NCBI GenBank assembly: GCA_903870185.1
Contig: CAIQCE010000053.1
Span: 1 to 7,148 of the forward strand
Direction of reading: 5' to 3'
Source of the DNA: an uncultured Gammaproteobacteria bacterium
GTDB taxonomy: Bacteria > Pseudomonadota > Gammaproteobacteria > Coxiellales > Coxiellaceae
DNA length: 7,148 bases
A program made the position numbers and the translations under genes. The notes below the pieces were generated by a model that saw only the letters and a program-made list of their open reading frames with translations, had not been told where the DNA came from and did not search any database. This document shows, piece after piece, positions 6,790 to 7,148 of this stretch; positions within the stretch are counted from its first letter, which is position 1; each line of letters opens with the position of its first letter.

Positions 6790-7148
6790 ATGCTGCAATT
6801 GAGCGTTGAAAATTTAACAGTAATCGCATTGGTGGCTCCTTTAATAGGCAGCCTTATTGCAGGGCTTGCTGGAAAGCTAGTTGGGCGGACAGGTGCGCAC
6901 CTTGTGACAATTCTGGGAGTGGGGCTCGCCTTTTTAAGTTCGTTGAAATTAACTCAACTTTTTTTAATCGATCATGTCTCCAGCGTTGATGATAATATTT
7001 TTACATGGGCGGTGAGTGGTGGTTTTCAATTCGGAATGGGATTTTTAATTGATCAATTGACCGTGTTAATGATGACAGTCGTCACTTTTGTTTCTTTGTT
7101 GGTGCATGTTTATAGTATCGCTTATATGAAAGATGATCCCGGCTACCA
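6790..7148 (+). CDS. nuoL: NADH-quinone oxidoreductase subunit L (ND5 homologue), N-terminal fragment
   Basis: This is the first 119 codons of the largest antiporter-like membrane subunit; the reading frame stays open to the right edge of the window, where the gene is cut. Intact NuoL is about 600-650 residues and forms the distal proton channel plus the long lateral helix (family knowledge). In the fragment, membrane segments lie near 8-28 and 36-58, and a third starts about 83. A periplasmic-type loop with FTWAV sits at 71-75. The signature FGMGFLIDQLTVLMMTVVTF (81-100), followed by SLLVHVYSIAYMKDD, is the hallmark of NuoL/MrpA-type proteins and includes His106. The key lysine and glutamate residues of the channel lie beyond the window. 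MrpA or NuoM could be confused at this length, but the position after nuoK makes NuoL nearly certain. Confidence 0.95.
   Translation, partial: MLQLSVENLTVIALVAPLIGSLIAGLAGKLVGRTGAHLVTILGVGLAFLSSLKLTQLFLIDHVSSVDDNIFTWAVSGGFQFGMGFLIDQLTVLMMTVVTFVSLLVHVYSIAYMKDDPGY

Noticed and set aside
1..7148. A promoter, terminator, small RNA, mobile element or inserted accessory gene that would make this locus novel.
   Set aside because: Genes are contiguous with gaps of at most 14 bases, gene order is canonical, and no inverted repeats, T-runs after hairpins or direct repeats stood out by eye. Nothing points to an undescribed system.

Overview
This window is an internal slice of a bacterial nuo operon, which encodes the proton-pumping NADH:quinone oxidoreductase (respiratory complex I). 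All genes lie on the + strand in the canonical order: nuoD (3' end only), nuoE, nuoF, nuoG, nuoH, nuoI, nuoJ, nuoK, nuoL (5' end only). Seven genes are complete, and none shows a frameshift or premature stop. The rest of the operon (nuoABC and the start of nuoD upstream; the rest of nuoL and nuoMN downstream) must lie outside the window.

The proteins suggest a gammaproteobacterium with moderately AT-rich DNA. NuoE, F, G and I resemble the branch of the family that includes mitochondrial complex I. NuoG lacks the extra N7 cluster ligands of the E. coli enzyme, yet at about 788 residues it is longer than alphaproteobacterial versions. AT-leaning codon use with this subunit set would fit a Legionella/Coxiella-type lineage. 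That placement is an inference from remembered family features, not from a search.

Layout: 1-189 is the end of the quinone-site subunit NuoD. 189-4338 holds the NADH-dehydrogenase module: NuoE (cluster N1a), NuoF (NADH, FMN, N3) and NuoG (N1b, N4, N5). 4335-5360 is NuoH, the membrane anchor forming the quinone cavity. 5375-5863 is NuoI (N6a, N6b), which carries electrons to the quinone site. 5870-7148 begins the membrane arm with NuoJ, NuoK and the antiporter-like NuoL. Electrons pass from NADH to FMN in NuoF, along the clusters of NuoF, NuoG and NuoI to N2 and quinone at the NuoB/NuoD/NuoH interface. The redox energy drives proton pumping through NuoH, J, K, L, M and N.

Genes overlap or abut, with gaps of 0 to 14 bases, so translation is probably coupled along one polycistronic mRNA. 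I saw no promoter, terminator, RNA gene, mobile element, CRISPR array or long repeat. No non-coding stretch exceeds 20 bases. I found no evidence of an undescribed system; this is a conserved housekeeping locus, and the findings are small annotation or subtype points.
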